Positions 21,712 to 32,776 of a DNA stretch of 64,000 nucleotides are shown one piece after another. The number at the start of each line of letters is the position of its first letter. Within the stretch, counting starts at the first letter, position 1. The stretch spans positions 73,671,760 through 73,735,759 of the forward strand of contig NC_079499.1 of NCBI RefSeq assembly GCF_030052815.1. The letters are read 5' to 3'. This DNA is from Hevea brasiliensis. Lineage: Eukaryota > Streptophyta > Magnoliopsida > Malpighiales > Euphorbiaceae. The position numbers and the translations under genes are program-made. Below the pieces are notes generated by a model. It was not told the DNA's origin. It ran no database searches and saw only the letters and a program-made list of their open reading frames with translations.

Positions 21712-24700
21712 TGTCACACCTTACCTCTCTGTAAGGCATAACATGATCCCGTAGAATACATAATGAACTACTGAACTTTACCTACCGATAATACATTAGG
21801 TACCCTACGAGGGATTTTAAAACAATTTTCTTGCTTTTGATAAGTGGTGAGCATTTTCTAATAGGTATTTAAAACATTTAATTAAAATTAAAACTAGTTA
21901 ATATTTTTGGTCCATTTTATTTTTCCGCAAATTTTATAAAAATTTTGCCAGAGTTCCGTCTACATTTTGAGAAAATAGTTCTTCAAATACCTGAAAAAAA
22001 GGCACTTCTAATAATTTTTCAACCACTGCTTCAAATTCATACTCAATCTCAACCAATTTCTCCACACATTTATCAACTTTCAAATTTCAAATCCACTATC
22101 TAATGATCATCAAAATACTAGCAATCCATTTCATTCAAATTAAATAAAATAGTTCCATTCATAATTCATTAAGGAAAAAAACAACTTATACACATCCTTA
22201 CAAAATTTACATTAAGAGAAATTCAACTAAAATTTATTACAAACTTTACACAAGCTTTATACAAGCTGCTCAAGACCGAATTTACATTTCCATACATTTA
22301 TGTGCATTACATACATCAAAAGAAATATTTACAGTTAGGGTATAAATTATACCCGATAACTTCAAGGTAAGTAGCTCCCCTGTCCTCAGCAGCTCAATCT
22401 GCTGCTCCTCTAGTCTCTATATCTGTGACAGCAATAACAACCATCGCTGAGTACTAGGACTCAGTGGTGCACAACATACTAAAATAATCTTTATGCAGAA
22501 TTTAAATCACCTTTATTCAAAAATTGAACTGAACATGAGAATTAAATGCAAATCATGAATTATGAGATTTTAATGCCAAACAATTTCATTTTTAAGTATC
22601 AAATCACATTTCATAAAACCCATAGTTAGATCATGCCATTCGAAACAAATAGAATCTCAATAACCATAGGCTAAAGAGAAATCACATCACAAGGCTAGCT
22701 AGCTCAAATATATGGATATCCATTCAATCCTCTTTTACTGGCACACCTCAACACTTCTCTTGAGAAGGAATCAAAATTCGAAACTAATTACCCCCACTAG
22801 TCATGCTAGTGAGGTGTTCAAATATATAGTCATGACACTGTGGTTTCAAAACCTATCTTAACAATTTGCTAAACATTGCTATTTCAAATATACCCAATAA
22901 CTTTCACAATTTAAATCAAAACATCATAAATAATGTGACAAATAAACTTTTAACAATTCAAAGGAAAAGTAAAATACATATTTCATTCACTTTATCGATG
23001 AATTTTAAAGCATAGTGATGTTGTGCACAAACCTCAAGCGAGTCGCCTCTTGGCCTTGATTCGGTTCCTCGAGTTCTTTCTCGGTATTCTTTTTAACTGA
23101 AACACACAATTTTATAGTGTTTCAGTGCCATAACTTAGCATAAATCCAAAAATAAATTTAACTTCACTTATACCTAGTTCTAACGTGCTAAACTCGACGT
23201 TCTTGAAATTTTGTGTTTTGGGGTTACTATTCACTACACTATTTAAGTCAAATTGTTGACTTTCTAAGGCTTAATAGGTATGGGAATTCCAACTTCACCC
23301 ACATACCACATTTTGGTCACTAAATTTGTTGGTTTTGGTAGTTTATTCAAATTCTAAGTCTTTTAAGCAAATTTGATAATTTTTAGTTTTGGTGTCTAAG
23401 GTTGTACTATTCCATTGCTCACCTTACTGTTGGAATTTGGCAAAACTTTCTTCATAGAAAATGTTCCCTATTGCCTTAAGTTTATTCTCCTTTTTGAATC
23501 ACTCCAATTGGAGTTTTTTAGCTCAAGTTATAGCCATTTGAACCATGGCTGCTGGATTGGACTCAACCCAGTTTTCTGGGCAATTTTTGGTCTGGCAGTT
23601 TTAGGTCACCAATTTTGGGTGGCCAAATGACTTGGTTAATGGCATAATTTGAGTTTGTATTCTTCATGAAAGTTTTAGGTCCATGTCTAAACTGTCCACT
23701 GGTAAAATTACAGGTCATTTTGACCTGCCTAGCTCAAGTTATGACCAAATGAATAAACACTATTCATTTGGTCAGTTTGTATAGAGGCAGACTGAGATTT
23801 TCCAAGTTTGATCAATTTGTTCACTAGGTTTTGGTCACTTTTTGTTTATGCTTCCTGAGTGAAAATTGTGTCATTTAGTGTCTATTTTTATTCCCAGTTG
23901 GTCTCATACCAATTGGACTTGTGAAATTTCATTTTTGGTCCCTCAAAGATAACATGGTCATGCTGCCAGTAGCATGACCATACTCAATCCGAATTGGCTT
24001 GTGATTCCAACACTCCTAACACACCTTATTAGGTCACAAATGACCATTTCTCACTTTACATTATATCAAAGACATCATTTACCACTTCCTTACATTTTTT
24101 TGTCTCTAAACCCTAAGTCCAAACCCTAACCACACTAAATTGTTGCATTTAGCTAATTTCAAAGCTTTTAACTATAATCATTCAACTAATGGAGGTCCAC
24201 AAACTCATTCAAATCCATCAAACCATACAAATATACTCCTATAACCTGCTGGCCGAAATTCAGTTTGGTCCTCCACACATGTTTTTATTTCATTTTAAGT
24301 TTATTTACAAGTTAATCATGTTATAAATACAACTACTAAATCTCAAACTTTCAAATTGGTGTGCTTACCTCACTTGAATTTGAATTCTCTAATTTCCCTC
24401 TTCTTTTCTTCTTTCTTTGATGATCAATCTCCTTCTCAAGTGACTAGAACAAGTTTTTATGAAGTAATTATGGGAGAAGTTGAGGTTTAGTAAGGATTTC
24501 AAAGCTTGAGTGCAAGCTTTAATGGAGGAAAATTCATGGAGATGAGAGGGAGAGGGTTTCGACTAACTTGAGGAAGATGAGGGAAATGATTTTTTTTCTT
24601 TATTTTGGATATTTAACCTTTAATTGACTTAGTTAAAATATTAAGTAAATAAAAATTATTTATGGCCTCATAGGTGATGCCACCATGATGATGTCACTAC

Positions 24701-25250
24701 CTTTTTACTTTTCTTTTTCTTTTTTTTTCTATGTATTTTTCTACTAGTTCTTTCATTTAATTCCGGACTCCGAAATTTTCTTTTCTCCGATTTTATTTGA
24801 TAGTTAGGTCAGGAGTCAGCTCTCGGGGCCAATTGACCAAATTGCCCCTCGCCGGTTCAACCCGGTTTGCAATTAATTCAATATTTCTTCCGGCTCCCTG
24901 ACCTAATTATTTGACTGACTTAACAATTCTTTTTCGTGATTTTCTCTTTTTCACTGTGTTCGTAATGGTCCCAAGGACAGCATCGTCACATTTTACGGTT
25001 CAAAATTTGAGTTTAAAATGACTTCGTAGTCCTTCCCGAGAAGGTCACCCATCGCTGTGACTCTCGACTCATTTAACTTCTTATGTTCTGTTTTTCTTGT
25101 TTATACTTAACTAATTGAACATTACTAATTATTTGTGTTTATGGCTTCTCTAGTTATCTTAAGTATGGTTCTAATCCCCTTAATTGTTCGGACCGACACC
25201 GGTCATCGGAACAGTGAAATATACCAGGCTATACAAATAGGGGTGTTACA
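21712..25250 (-). repeat. G2 5' LTR, complete (3539 bp)
   Basis: On the reverse strand it begins TGTAACACCCC at 25250 and ends GGTGTGACA at 21712, next to the PBS. It shares its 5' part with the 3' LTR (11004-12631) and the solo LTR at 32777-36179. A perfect 13-bp hairpin is at 23743-23773. The double hairpin lies near 22425-22464, and the acceptor-like tract (TTTTTTTTCAG|G on the reverse strand) lies near 21992. No gene is seen; short frames in it are not conserved. Confidence 0.92.
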
Positions 25251-25272
25251 ATATATATATATATATATATAT
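25251..25272. repeat. (AT)11 run at the G2/G3 junction
   Basis: The G2 LTR end abuts this AT run, which belongs to the G3 LTR; the homologous place in the G3 3' LTR (about 40855) reads GCATATGTATATGATA. G2 probably landed in this AT tract, so its TSD cannot be told from the repeat. Confidence 0.8.
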
Positions 25273-26883
25273 GATATAGTAGTGAAAATGTATGTAATTT
25301 GGTAGTGGAAATTGTATGTAATAATTAGGAGTGTTTATATGTATATATTGTTTGGTTTGGACTTTGTGAATTAGGATTGCATTTGGTATATTGTGAGTTG
25401 TTATATTCTGCCCAAGTTGACCTAAATGTGATGTGTTGAGTGATTATGGTTAGTAACAATTCAGAATTTAGCAGAGAAGTGGACTTATAACAAGGTTAAT
25501 ATGTATTTGGATTGGTATTTGAGAGACATGTAAAGGGTAGTATGCAAATGAGCCTATAACCCTAAGTGTGTGACTCCAATTGGTATGAGGCCAATTGGAA
25601 GTGAAACTAGTCACAAAATGTGCCAACTTTCATGTTGGAAGCCTACCTAAATTCTGTCCAGAAAGTGACATAAAAATTGACCAAATCCAAATAAGTGGCT
25701 TTGCAAACCTGAAAATTGACTATTTGAACAGCAGTCAATATTTTCACCATAACTCACTTAAAACAGGTCCAAATGGTTTTTATGTTATTGCTTAAATTGT
25801 GGAAAATTTGTTTGAATGGAATTTGATGGATACTTATTGCTTGAAAAATATTGCAAATGGTTTGAAACCACAGCTATCATGTATATTTGATTGAATTCCT
25901 CGCTAGCTTGTCTAGTGGGACAAATTGGCTTTGAATTTCCTCTCTGGCTGAAGTGTTGAGGTGTTTGCCAGTTGAAAACGAATAGGATAAGTACTCATAT
26001 AATTGCTAGCCAGCTATGTTATTCCTCACTAGCCATCGGCCTTTGGGACGAATTGGACTATGGAATAATGATTAAGCTGTGTGTATGATTTATTGATATT
26101 CATTAAGACATTGTGAAATGGAGTTTAATTCTTTATGACATTCTGTCTTTTGAAGTTAACTATGATTTTAAGTATCCACGGTTTATATTATTTATGGTTT
26201 ATGGTTTTAAATTGCATTTCCTTAATATTGTGCACCAATGAGACATTGGCTCAGCGATAGCTTTTTTATTACCATCGCAGGTGACATACAGACAGAGCAG
26301 CAGAGTAGGCTGCTTGTGCTACATTTTGGGATTTTGCCAGGTATATTGAGTATGCCATATTTTCGTAATTTTTGTTGTAATGTATGTGAACTGTATGTAT
26401 ATATTATACTTGGTCTTGAGCAATTGTAAACTAAAGTTGTAATATATTTATTTCTTACCTCAGCTTTTGAACTAATCAGCCATTTTGTAGTCTATCTTTG
26501 GAAATACTCAAAATTGATGTTGAATTGAGTTGACAAATGTTGAGAAATTTATTTGTGTTGAACTATTATTGGAGTTTGGGATTGTATAAATCTGTTGGAA
26601 GTTCTTTTTACAGGTTTTTGAAGAACTATTTTATTCAAAATACAGATGACACTCTGCCAAAATTTTTACAGAAATTACTGACACTTCATATGTGTTATTT
26701 GGTTTCACTTCAGTTAAAAAAATTTTAACACTTGTCAAAAGTGCTCACCACTATAAAAAGAAATAAAAAAAGGTTTAAAATCCCTTGTAGTGTATTTAAT
26801 GGGTTATCAGTAGACAAAGTTTCGTAATTCATTAGGTATACTACGCGATCATATTATGCCTTATGGGGGGGTAAGGTGTGACA
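25251..26883 (+). repeat. G3 5' LTR, 3' part (cut by G2)
   Basis: Its first 500 bp match 40860-41400 in the G3 3' LTR, and it ends GTAAGGTGTGACA directly before the PBS region. It carries the hairpin GCGAT/ATCGC (26254-26258 and 26274-26278), CAG|GTGACA (GT at 26281), an acceptor-like TTTTTACAG|G (ending 26613) and the terminal stem at about 26784-26850. Confidence 0.9.
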
Positions 26884-26891
26884 TGTTTTAG

Positions 26892-26903
26892 TGGTATCAA
26901 AGC
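26892..26903 (+). other. G3 primer binding site
   Basis: TGGTATCAAAGC, one G-to-A change from the initiator-Met tRNA complement TGGTATCAGAGC. Confidence 0.82.
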
Positions 26904-27072
26904 TAGTTTTTAAATTTTGTTTTGACCTGTAATTTGAATATTCTTTCTTCATAGTATAGCTTCTCAATGTCATTGTTTGATACATACAGTACATTACATT
27001 ATAAATATGCACTAACGAAAGGAAATCTCCTTGTGTTATTTGTTCAGGAGATATAATATCCTCTAATTGACT

Positions 27073-28059
27073 ATGGAAGAAGTGGGCCGTTCAGTCGATC
27101 AATCAATAGAGGCTAAGGTACAAGGGGATGCCCCAGCCCTTCATAATGTGAGTGGATCAGCCGCACTAGCCCCTTCAGTACCGCAGTTCCTTGCTCAGTT
27201 TACTCAGCAGATGGTTGCAATATTCCAATAAATGGCTGGTAACATGCCTACTCAAGCCCCACTGCAGACACCAGTAGTACAACCACAGCCTTCAGCTAGG
27301 CAGTATGACAAGCTGATTAAATATAAGGCTACTGATTTCAAGGGGACAGTAGATCCACTAAAGGCAGAACAATGGTTGGAGAGAATGGATAGGGTGTTCA
27401 AGAAACTACACTGTACAAAGGAGCTCAAATTTGAGTATTCAGTGTCACTACTACAGGGGGATGCATATGACTGGTGGAAAACAATTCCTCATAGTTTGGT
27501 GGAACCTCCAGTACTAACCTAAGATGACTTTCTGCGAGAGTTTAGACAAAAATATGTCCTAGATGCCTATGTGGACCAGAAGCTACAGGAGTTCTTAAGT
27601 TTGAAATAGGGAAGTAGGTTAGTGGCAGAATATGAAAGGGAGTTTTTCTACCTGAGCCACTATACAGAAAGTCTCCTTTTTACCAGCAGAGAAAGATGTA
27701 AGAGGTTTAAAACTGGCTTAAAGCCCAGTCTCAGACTATAAGTGGTCGGATTCAAATATAATAACTTCTCTAAGCTCATTTCTCAAGCATTTGAATTAGA
27801 AAGAATTGAGTCAAAAGCAGCCCCAGAGAAAAAGAAATTACAGAAGACAGAAAAAGAGAAGGAGGGGAAGTCAGTAGATCAGAGTTCCAATGGTCCTACT
27901 GGGAAGAGAAAGAACTTTGGGGGACACAACAGGGGTGGCAAAAAGTCTAGTAGAGGAAGATATTCGAGACAGAAACCTCCTCCATCTGGTCAGCAGATTA
28001 CCAGAAGTTCCTACCCTCCCTGTCAATATGAAACTTATGGTAGAAATCATGGTGGGGTA
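27073..28059 (+). pseudogene. G3 gag, 5' part, broken
   Basis: The ATG at 27073 opens a frame matching G2 gag (MEEVGRSVDQSIEAK). In the same frame lie stops at 27229 (TAA), 27523 (TAA, where G2 has a tryptophan), 27607 (TAG) and 27739 (TAA). Capsid motifs EQWLERMDRVFKKLHC and LLQGDAYDWWKTIPHSL are clear, followed by a basic, glycine- and serine-rich segment and CQYETYGRNHGGVC before the solo LTR inserted at 28060. Across that insertion the frame continues at 32518 into the CCHC knuckle. Confidence 0.88.
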
Positions 28060-29246
28060 TGTGACACCCCTTACCCGACTATAGTGTAGCCGAGCAAGTT
28101 ATGCCACTCAGTGTGCCGGAGCACTCTATTTTATCTGATTTCATTACAGTTCTTGATTTATTTATTCAAAAACTTTATTGAAGATTTAGACTATTTTTAC
28201 TTTTATCAAAATCTAACTAAATTGGAAATTTCAAAAATTTTAACGATAATCCGACAAAGTGTCGGCTGTAATTTGGACTAACAGTTCTTCTGAACCTGCC
28301 AAAGACAATTTCAATATTTACTCAATTTCTCAAACTTAATAGTCTCAAAAATTTTCAAACATAATGTATCTCAATACAGTATCCAGATTTCTCAGAAATC
28401 TCATTAGATTTTCAATATCTCAATATTCACAAGTATAATCTCATTATAACTCAAATTCAATTCACATACTAAAATACTTACTTTGAATAGCTTCCATAAT
28501 TCATAGGTTAATTACATGAGTTTATTTTGTACAAGATATACAAATAATTTACAATGTGCTAGGAATGAACAATATACATAACATGTATAAAATGAGCCCT
28601 ATCTACATGCATTGCTGAGGAGGTGACAATCTTGAACTCTTCTGACACTTCTGCAGATCTGGACTCCAAAAATCTCAGTCGACAGTCTACTGGTTTTACC
28701 TTCAGTACCTGCGCGAGGAAGCAATTCCATCGCGCTAAGCATTTCTACTTAGTGGTGCAATAATATAACCAGAAATAATATATACAAGTAAAGAAAGAAA
28801 TAAATGATAATTCAGATACTCAAGAATCAATTTAATTTGGTATGGTATTTCTAGTATCAACGATCTTATATGCTAGTTTGTTCCTCTTTGGAAGTGCTTA
28901 GTTTATAACTTTTTAGTAATACTAGCAGGTATATAATTTATTCTATCTATATTGTATTTCAAGTCATGCAGTTACGCAATTTATATTTTTGTTATGTTTC
29001 TTTTGCTAATCTCTTTTGCTTATTCATTCAATACTTAATTTAATTGTCTTTGGATTTTCATTACACTTAACTTAACTTAGCTGCTGAATTGAATAATACT
29101 TTAATTGACTGCCCAAGTAACCTATACTAGACGCATCGGATGGATAACGGTCGTTGGCCTTTGGACACCGGTGCCTCGGGCGTCATACCATGGGACCTTG
29201 AACGTCAACCATGTATGCAGTCAGTATGGCTAAAAAGCCATGATAT

Positions 29247-29333
29247 CACATAATTGGCATAAAAGCCATGAATACGGGCATAAAAGCCATGAATACGGGC
29301 ATAAAGCCATGAATACAGGCATAAAGCCTTTCG
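29247..29333. repeat. 21-bp tandem repeat, about four copies
   Basis: Units like GGCATAAAAGCCATGAATAC, each containing the inverted pair GGCnnnnnnGCC. The G1 3' LTR has only the single ancestral GGCTTTTAGCC segment near 9990. Confidence 0.85.
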
Positions 29334-29999
29334 CAGTACTGCTAAAACAATACCCTATTGGCATGCCAAACTATCCAAACCAATCTTGTTAGGAATACTA
29401 GGGCATTTAATATTTTAAAATGTTAATATATTGTGCTTTATGACTTCATTTTTTTCATGATAAATTTCAATCATAATTCATACATTCATTTGATCATTTA
29501 TATGATCACAATTCACATCAATTATTCTTTTATACCATTGTACTCAAAATACTTCTCCTCTTTACAATAATGAGAACTAATGTCTCATTCATACATTAAT
29601 ATGGTTTATTTATCCATTCATTATGTTATTCATATTGATCGCAATTCTAAACAATTGTTCACATGTACCATTGTATTCAAAACATTTTTCCTTTCTCATT
29701 TATACATTCAATAATCTACTTATGTAATTACAAATTTTATATTTCAAGTTGAGTTTCTAATATTTTATGAATTCCATTTGTGATGGGCATATATGCCCTA
29801 ACTATCTATTCACATCAATTAGGTGACTTATTTTTCATGTTTCAAGTAATCCATGAATATTTCATGGATTTCAAATTTATGGCCTAAATTTCTTTTTAAC
29901 AATTTTGACTAGAATGCATAGTCCATATTTGTCATACAATTCTAAGCATTTAAGCTTAGAATTAGTTCTAGGTCTTCATCTTAATTCACTAATCATTGT

Positions 30000-30440
30000 G
30001 ATTACTATTCACTATACTAGTCAACCAAAATGTTGACCTTTTTATACTTAATGGATATATTAATTCTAATTACACCAAGATCCCACATTTTGCATTTAAA
30101 ACTTGTTGGAATCAATTACCAAATCCATTTCCAAGCTTATTTCAAGTTTTCATGTCACTATTCACTTCATTGGTCAACTAAAATGTTGACTTTTGCATAA
30201 ACAATAGGTACATTGGTTTTAATACTCCCAACATACCACATTTTGTATTCAAAAACTTGTTAGTTTTGGTCACTTTCTCAAAGCTTAGGTCATTTTGGCA
30301 AAATTGCCAATTTTTGGTTTTGGTGTCACTATTCACCTCATTGGTCAACAAAAATGTTGACTTTTGGATAGAAAATAGGTGTATTGGTTTTAACACCCCA
30401 AACATACCATATTTTGTATTTAAAACTTGTTGGAAGGGAT
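30000..30440. repeat. 155-170-bp block repeated about three times in LTR
   Basis: The motif AAAATGTTGAC with its surroundings (TCACTATTCAC upstream, AAACTTGTTGG downstream) recurs with starts near 30027, 30180 and 30351. The G1 3' LTR has one copy (about 9740-9870, inverse direction). Confidence 0.85.
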
Positions 30441-32517
30441 TACCATTACCATTTCTAGGCTTAAACCAAGGGAAACAAAATTTTCGGTTTTTGAAGTTTA
30501 ACTTTACTATTCCATTAAGCACTGTTACAGTGGGAATTTTAAGAAATGGTAAACATGAAAGTTGTTTCTTATTTTGTCTAGTTGAATTTATTTTTTTGAA
30601 TCACTCCATTTGGAGTTTTGTAGCTCAAGTTATGGCCAAAATAAGTTTACTGTTCACGGGTACTATTCCTGCTGAAATTTTGGGTTTTGGCAGATTTTGG
30701 TCCAACTTTGGTCAGTAATTTGAAAAAGTTAAGTTCATAATTTGATCTAACTTTCTTCATATGAAATGTTCTACCATGCCTTAGGTTTCCATCGGTTCAA
30801 GAATCGCCTAAATCCGAGTTTTCTAGAGAGTTATAGCCATCCAAACATTACTGCTCAAATGAAAATCTGCAGAGTTGCAAGTTTGAACAGTAATTGTGAC
30901 TGCCATTTGGTTTAGGTTCTGGTCATAATTTGGGATAGATTTCTTCATGAAAGTTGTTTGTATATGTCTTAACTTATTGCTGTAAAAATTTCAGGTCAAT
31001 TGACCAAATCTACAGTGAGTTATGGCCAAATGAATAGTTACTGTTCATTTGGTCATTTCTGCAGGGGCTGTTGCAGGGTGTCCGGATTGGGGCCAAGTTT
31101 TGGTCCACTTGCTTTGGTCTTTTGGGCATGGTTTCTTCAGAAAAAATGTGCCATTATAAGCCTAGTTTCATGTCCAATTGGCCAAACATCAATTGGACCT
31201 ACACAGCCAAAGTTATGGCTGTGCAAGTGGACTGAATTTTCAGTCCCTCTGCTGCACTAACAAGGCAGCCTACACATTCACTTGGCTATACTATTTTTCA
31301 GTCCAATTCATGGTCAACATACCTAAAATGGTCACTAATTGACCCTTATAATGTTCTTTCACAATTCCATAAGCTAAATCCAAGTTTCACTTCTCAAAAC
31401 CCTAATGTCCAATTTAAATTATCCATAAACCTCAATTAGCACACTAATTCAACATCCATGCATATTCATACCTTAAACATCATTTCTATCCATTCTAAAT
31501 TCATTAAAACAATCAACCTCATCCTTCCTTAGGGCTGCCAAAAATTAAAGATGCCCTAACACATATAACTTACTTCAAACTCTTACAATTTCTTAACTTA
31601 AAATGATGCTTTAACAAGGATTAAAGGAGTGAGAGTGAAAGGATAGCACTAACCTCACTTAACCTCTTGTAGGGCAGATTTCTTCAAGCTAAAACTTCAC
31701 TTTCCTTCCTTTTCTTGGCTGCCAATCACTTCCCAAGAGGTAGAGATAAGTTTTTAGTGAAGGGACTTAGGGTTTAGTAGTGGAAATTCATGGGAAATGG
31801 GAGTAATGAAAGAAATTTCTATGGAGGGCTATGGAGAAGAGAAAAACGTCTTGAGGAAGAAGAAGAAGAGCAGCAGAATTTTTTTGGTCTTCTTGGTCTC
31901 TTTCATTAGTTAATTAGATGGTTGTTTATATGTGATTGGTGGGAGCTTTAAAATGACATCATCATATGTCATAAATGGGCATTTTTCTCATTTTCTATTC
32001 TTTTCTTCTCTACTTATTTTCAATTTAATTTCTAGTAATATTTATTCATATTTTATATCATATTAATTATTTACTCAATTGGACAAGTCGGCCAAAAATC
32101 ACCTCTGAAGGCGAAATGACCAAAATGCCCTCCGTTTGGCTTAACGGGTCAAAATTGTCTGTACCGATTGAAAAATTTTTCTAGGTATTTTCTTGGCATT
32201 CTATTGCCATAGGAACCTCAATGACCCTTCTCTGGTGTCCCAAAAATTATTTTATGAATTTTTCTCCGGGTCTAGGGCTCCTCGTTGCGAGAACCGCAAC
32301 TTCCCTCCGGTTACCCATCGCTTGGGCACCGGCTTATTTGACTTGGTTGTATTTTATTTCTAAAATTTTTACTAAATTTTTCTTATTAATATTTGAGTAA
32401 ATTTTACTTTCTGACTTTAGATTAAATATTTTTCCGAACGTTCTAGCTGTCCGGACCGACACCGGTCACCGGAACAGTAGAATGTACGGAGTGCTACCGG
32501 GAGGGTGTTACAGGGTA

Positions 32518-32776
32518 TGCTATAAGGCCACAGGAGCCTATTATAACTGTGGAGGCACAGGACACTTTGCTAAAGACTACACCAGTGCCTGTAGAGTTGG
32601 GCCACCTCCTACTACTGCAGAAGGGTCAGTTAAGAATCCTACCACCAAAGGTTCACAACCACCTAGCAGAGGTAGAGGCAGGAGTAGAGGTAGTCCAGCA
32701 GGCATGGCAAGGCACAGTGAATCAGTCAGAGCAAGGCAGTGCTTCAGTCAGAGTCTACACAATGAGAAAAAGAGAA
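32518..32776 (+). pseudogene. G3 gag, CCHC knuckle and tail, broken
   Basis: Continuation of gag after the solo LTR: CYKATGAYYNCGGTGHFAKDY, in which the first and last cysteines of the CX2CX4HX4C knuckle are both tyrosines. A basic RG-rich tail follows (SRGRGRSRGSPAG), and the frame shifts near 32750 before YTMRKRE. The next solo LTR begins at 32777; the protease continues at 36185. Confidence 0.85.

Larger units (their letters stand above)
11004..25250 (-). mobile_element. G2: minus-strand Ty3/gypsy chromovirus, 3' LTR left end outside window
   Basis: Reading leftwards from 25250 it has a complete 5' LTR (21712-25250), PBS (21692-21703), gag (from 21524), protease, RT (to 19051), an inserted solo LTR (14858-19045), RNase H, integrase with chromodomain-like tail (to 12678), PPT and part of the 3' LTR (11004-12631), where G1 cut in. 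Gag and pol are close to G3, so both belong to one subfamily. It sits inside the G3 5' LTR: sequence right of 25250 continues as G3 LTR. Its coding region is interrupted by several stops and 1-bp deletions. Confidence 0.9.
28060..32512 (-). mobile_element. Solo gypsy LTR (subfamily 1, as G1), minus orientation, TSD GGGTA
   Basis: 4453 bp, beginning TGTGACACCCCTTACC and ending GGGTGTTACA, with GGGTA at 28055-28059 and 32513-32517. Removing it rejoins the gag codons ...HGG-V-CYKATGA. It is about 1.27 kb longer than the G1 3' LTR, partly through internal repeats: four 21-bp units near 29247-29333 and about three copies of a 155-170-bp block at about 30000-30440. The double hairpin is at 28711-28752. 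No gene is present; the open frames in it are not shared with other copies. Confidence 0.93.

Noticed and set aside
30257..30718. 153-residue ORF in the solo LTR
   Set aside because: It arises from the repeated 155-170-bp block and shares no domain with element or host proteins.
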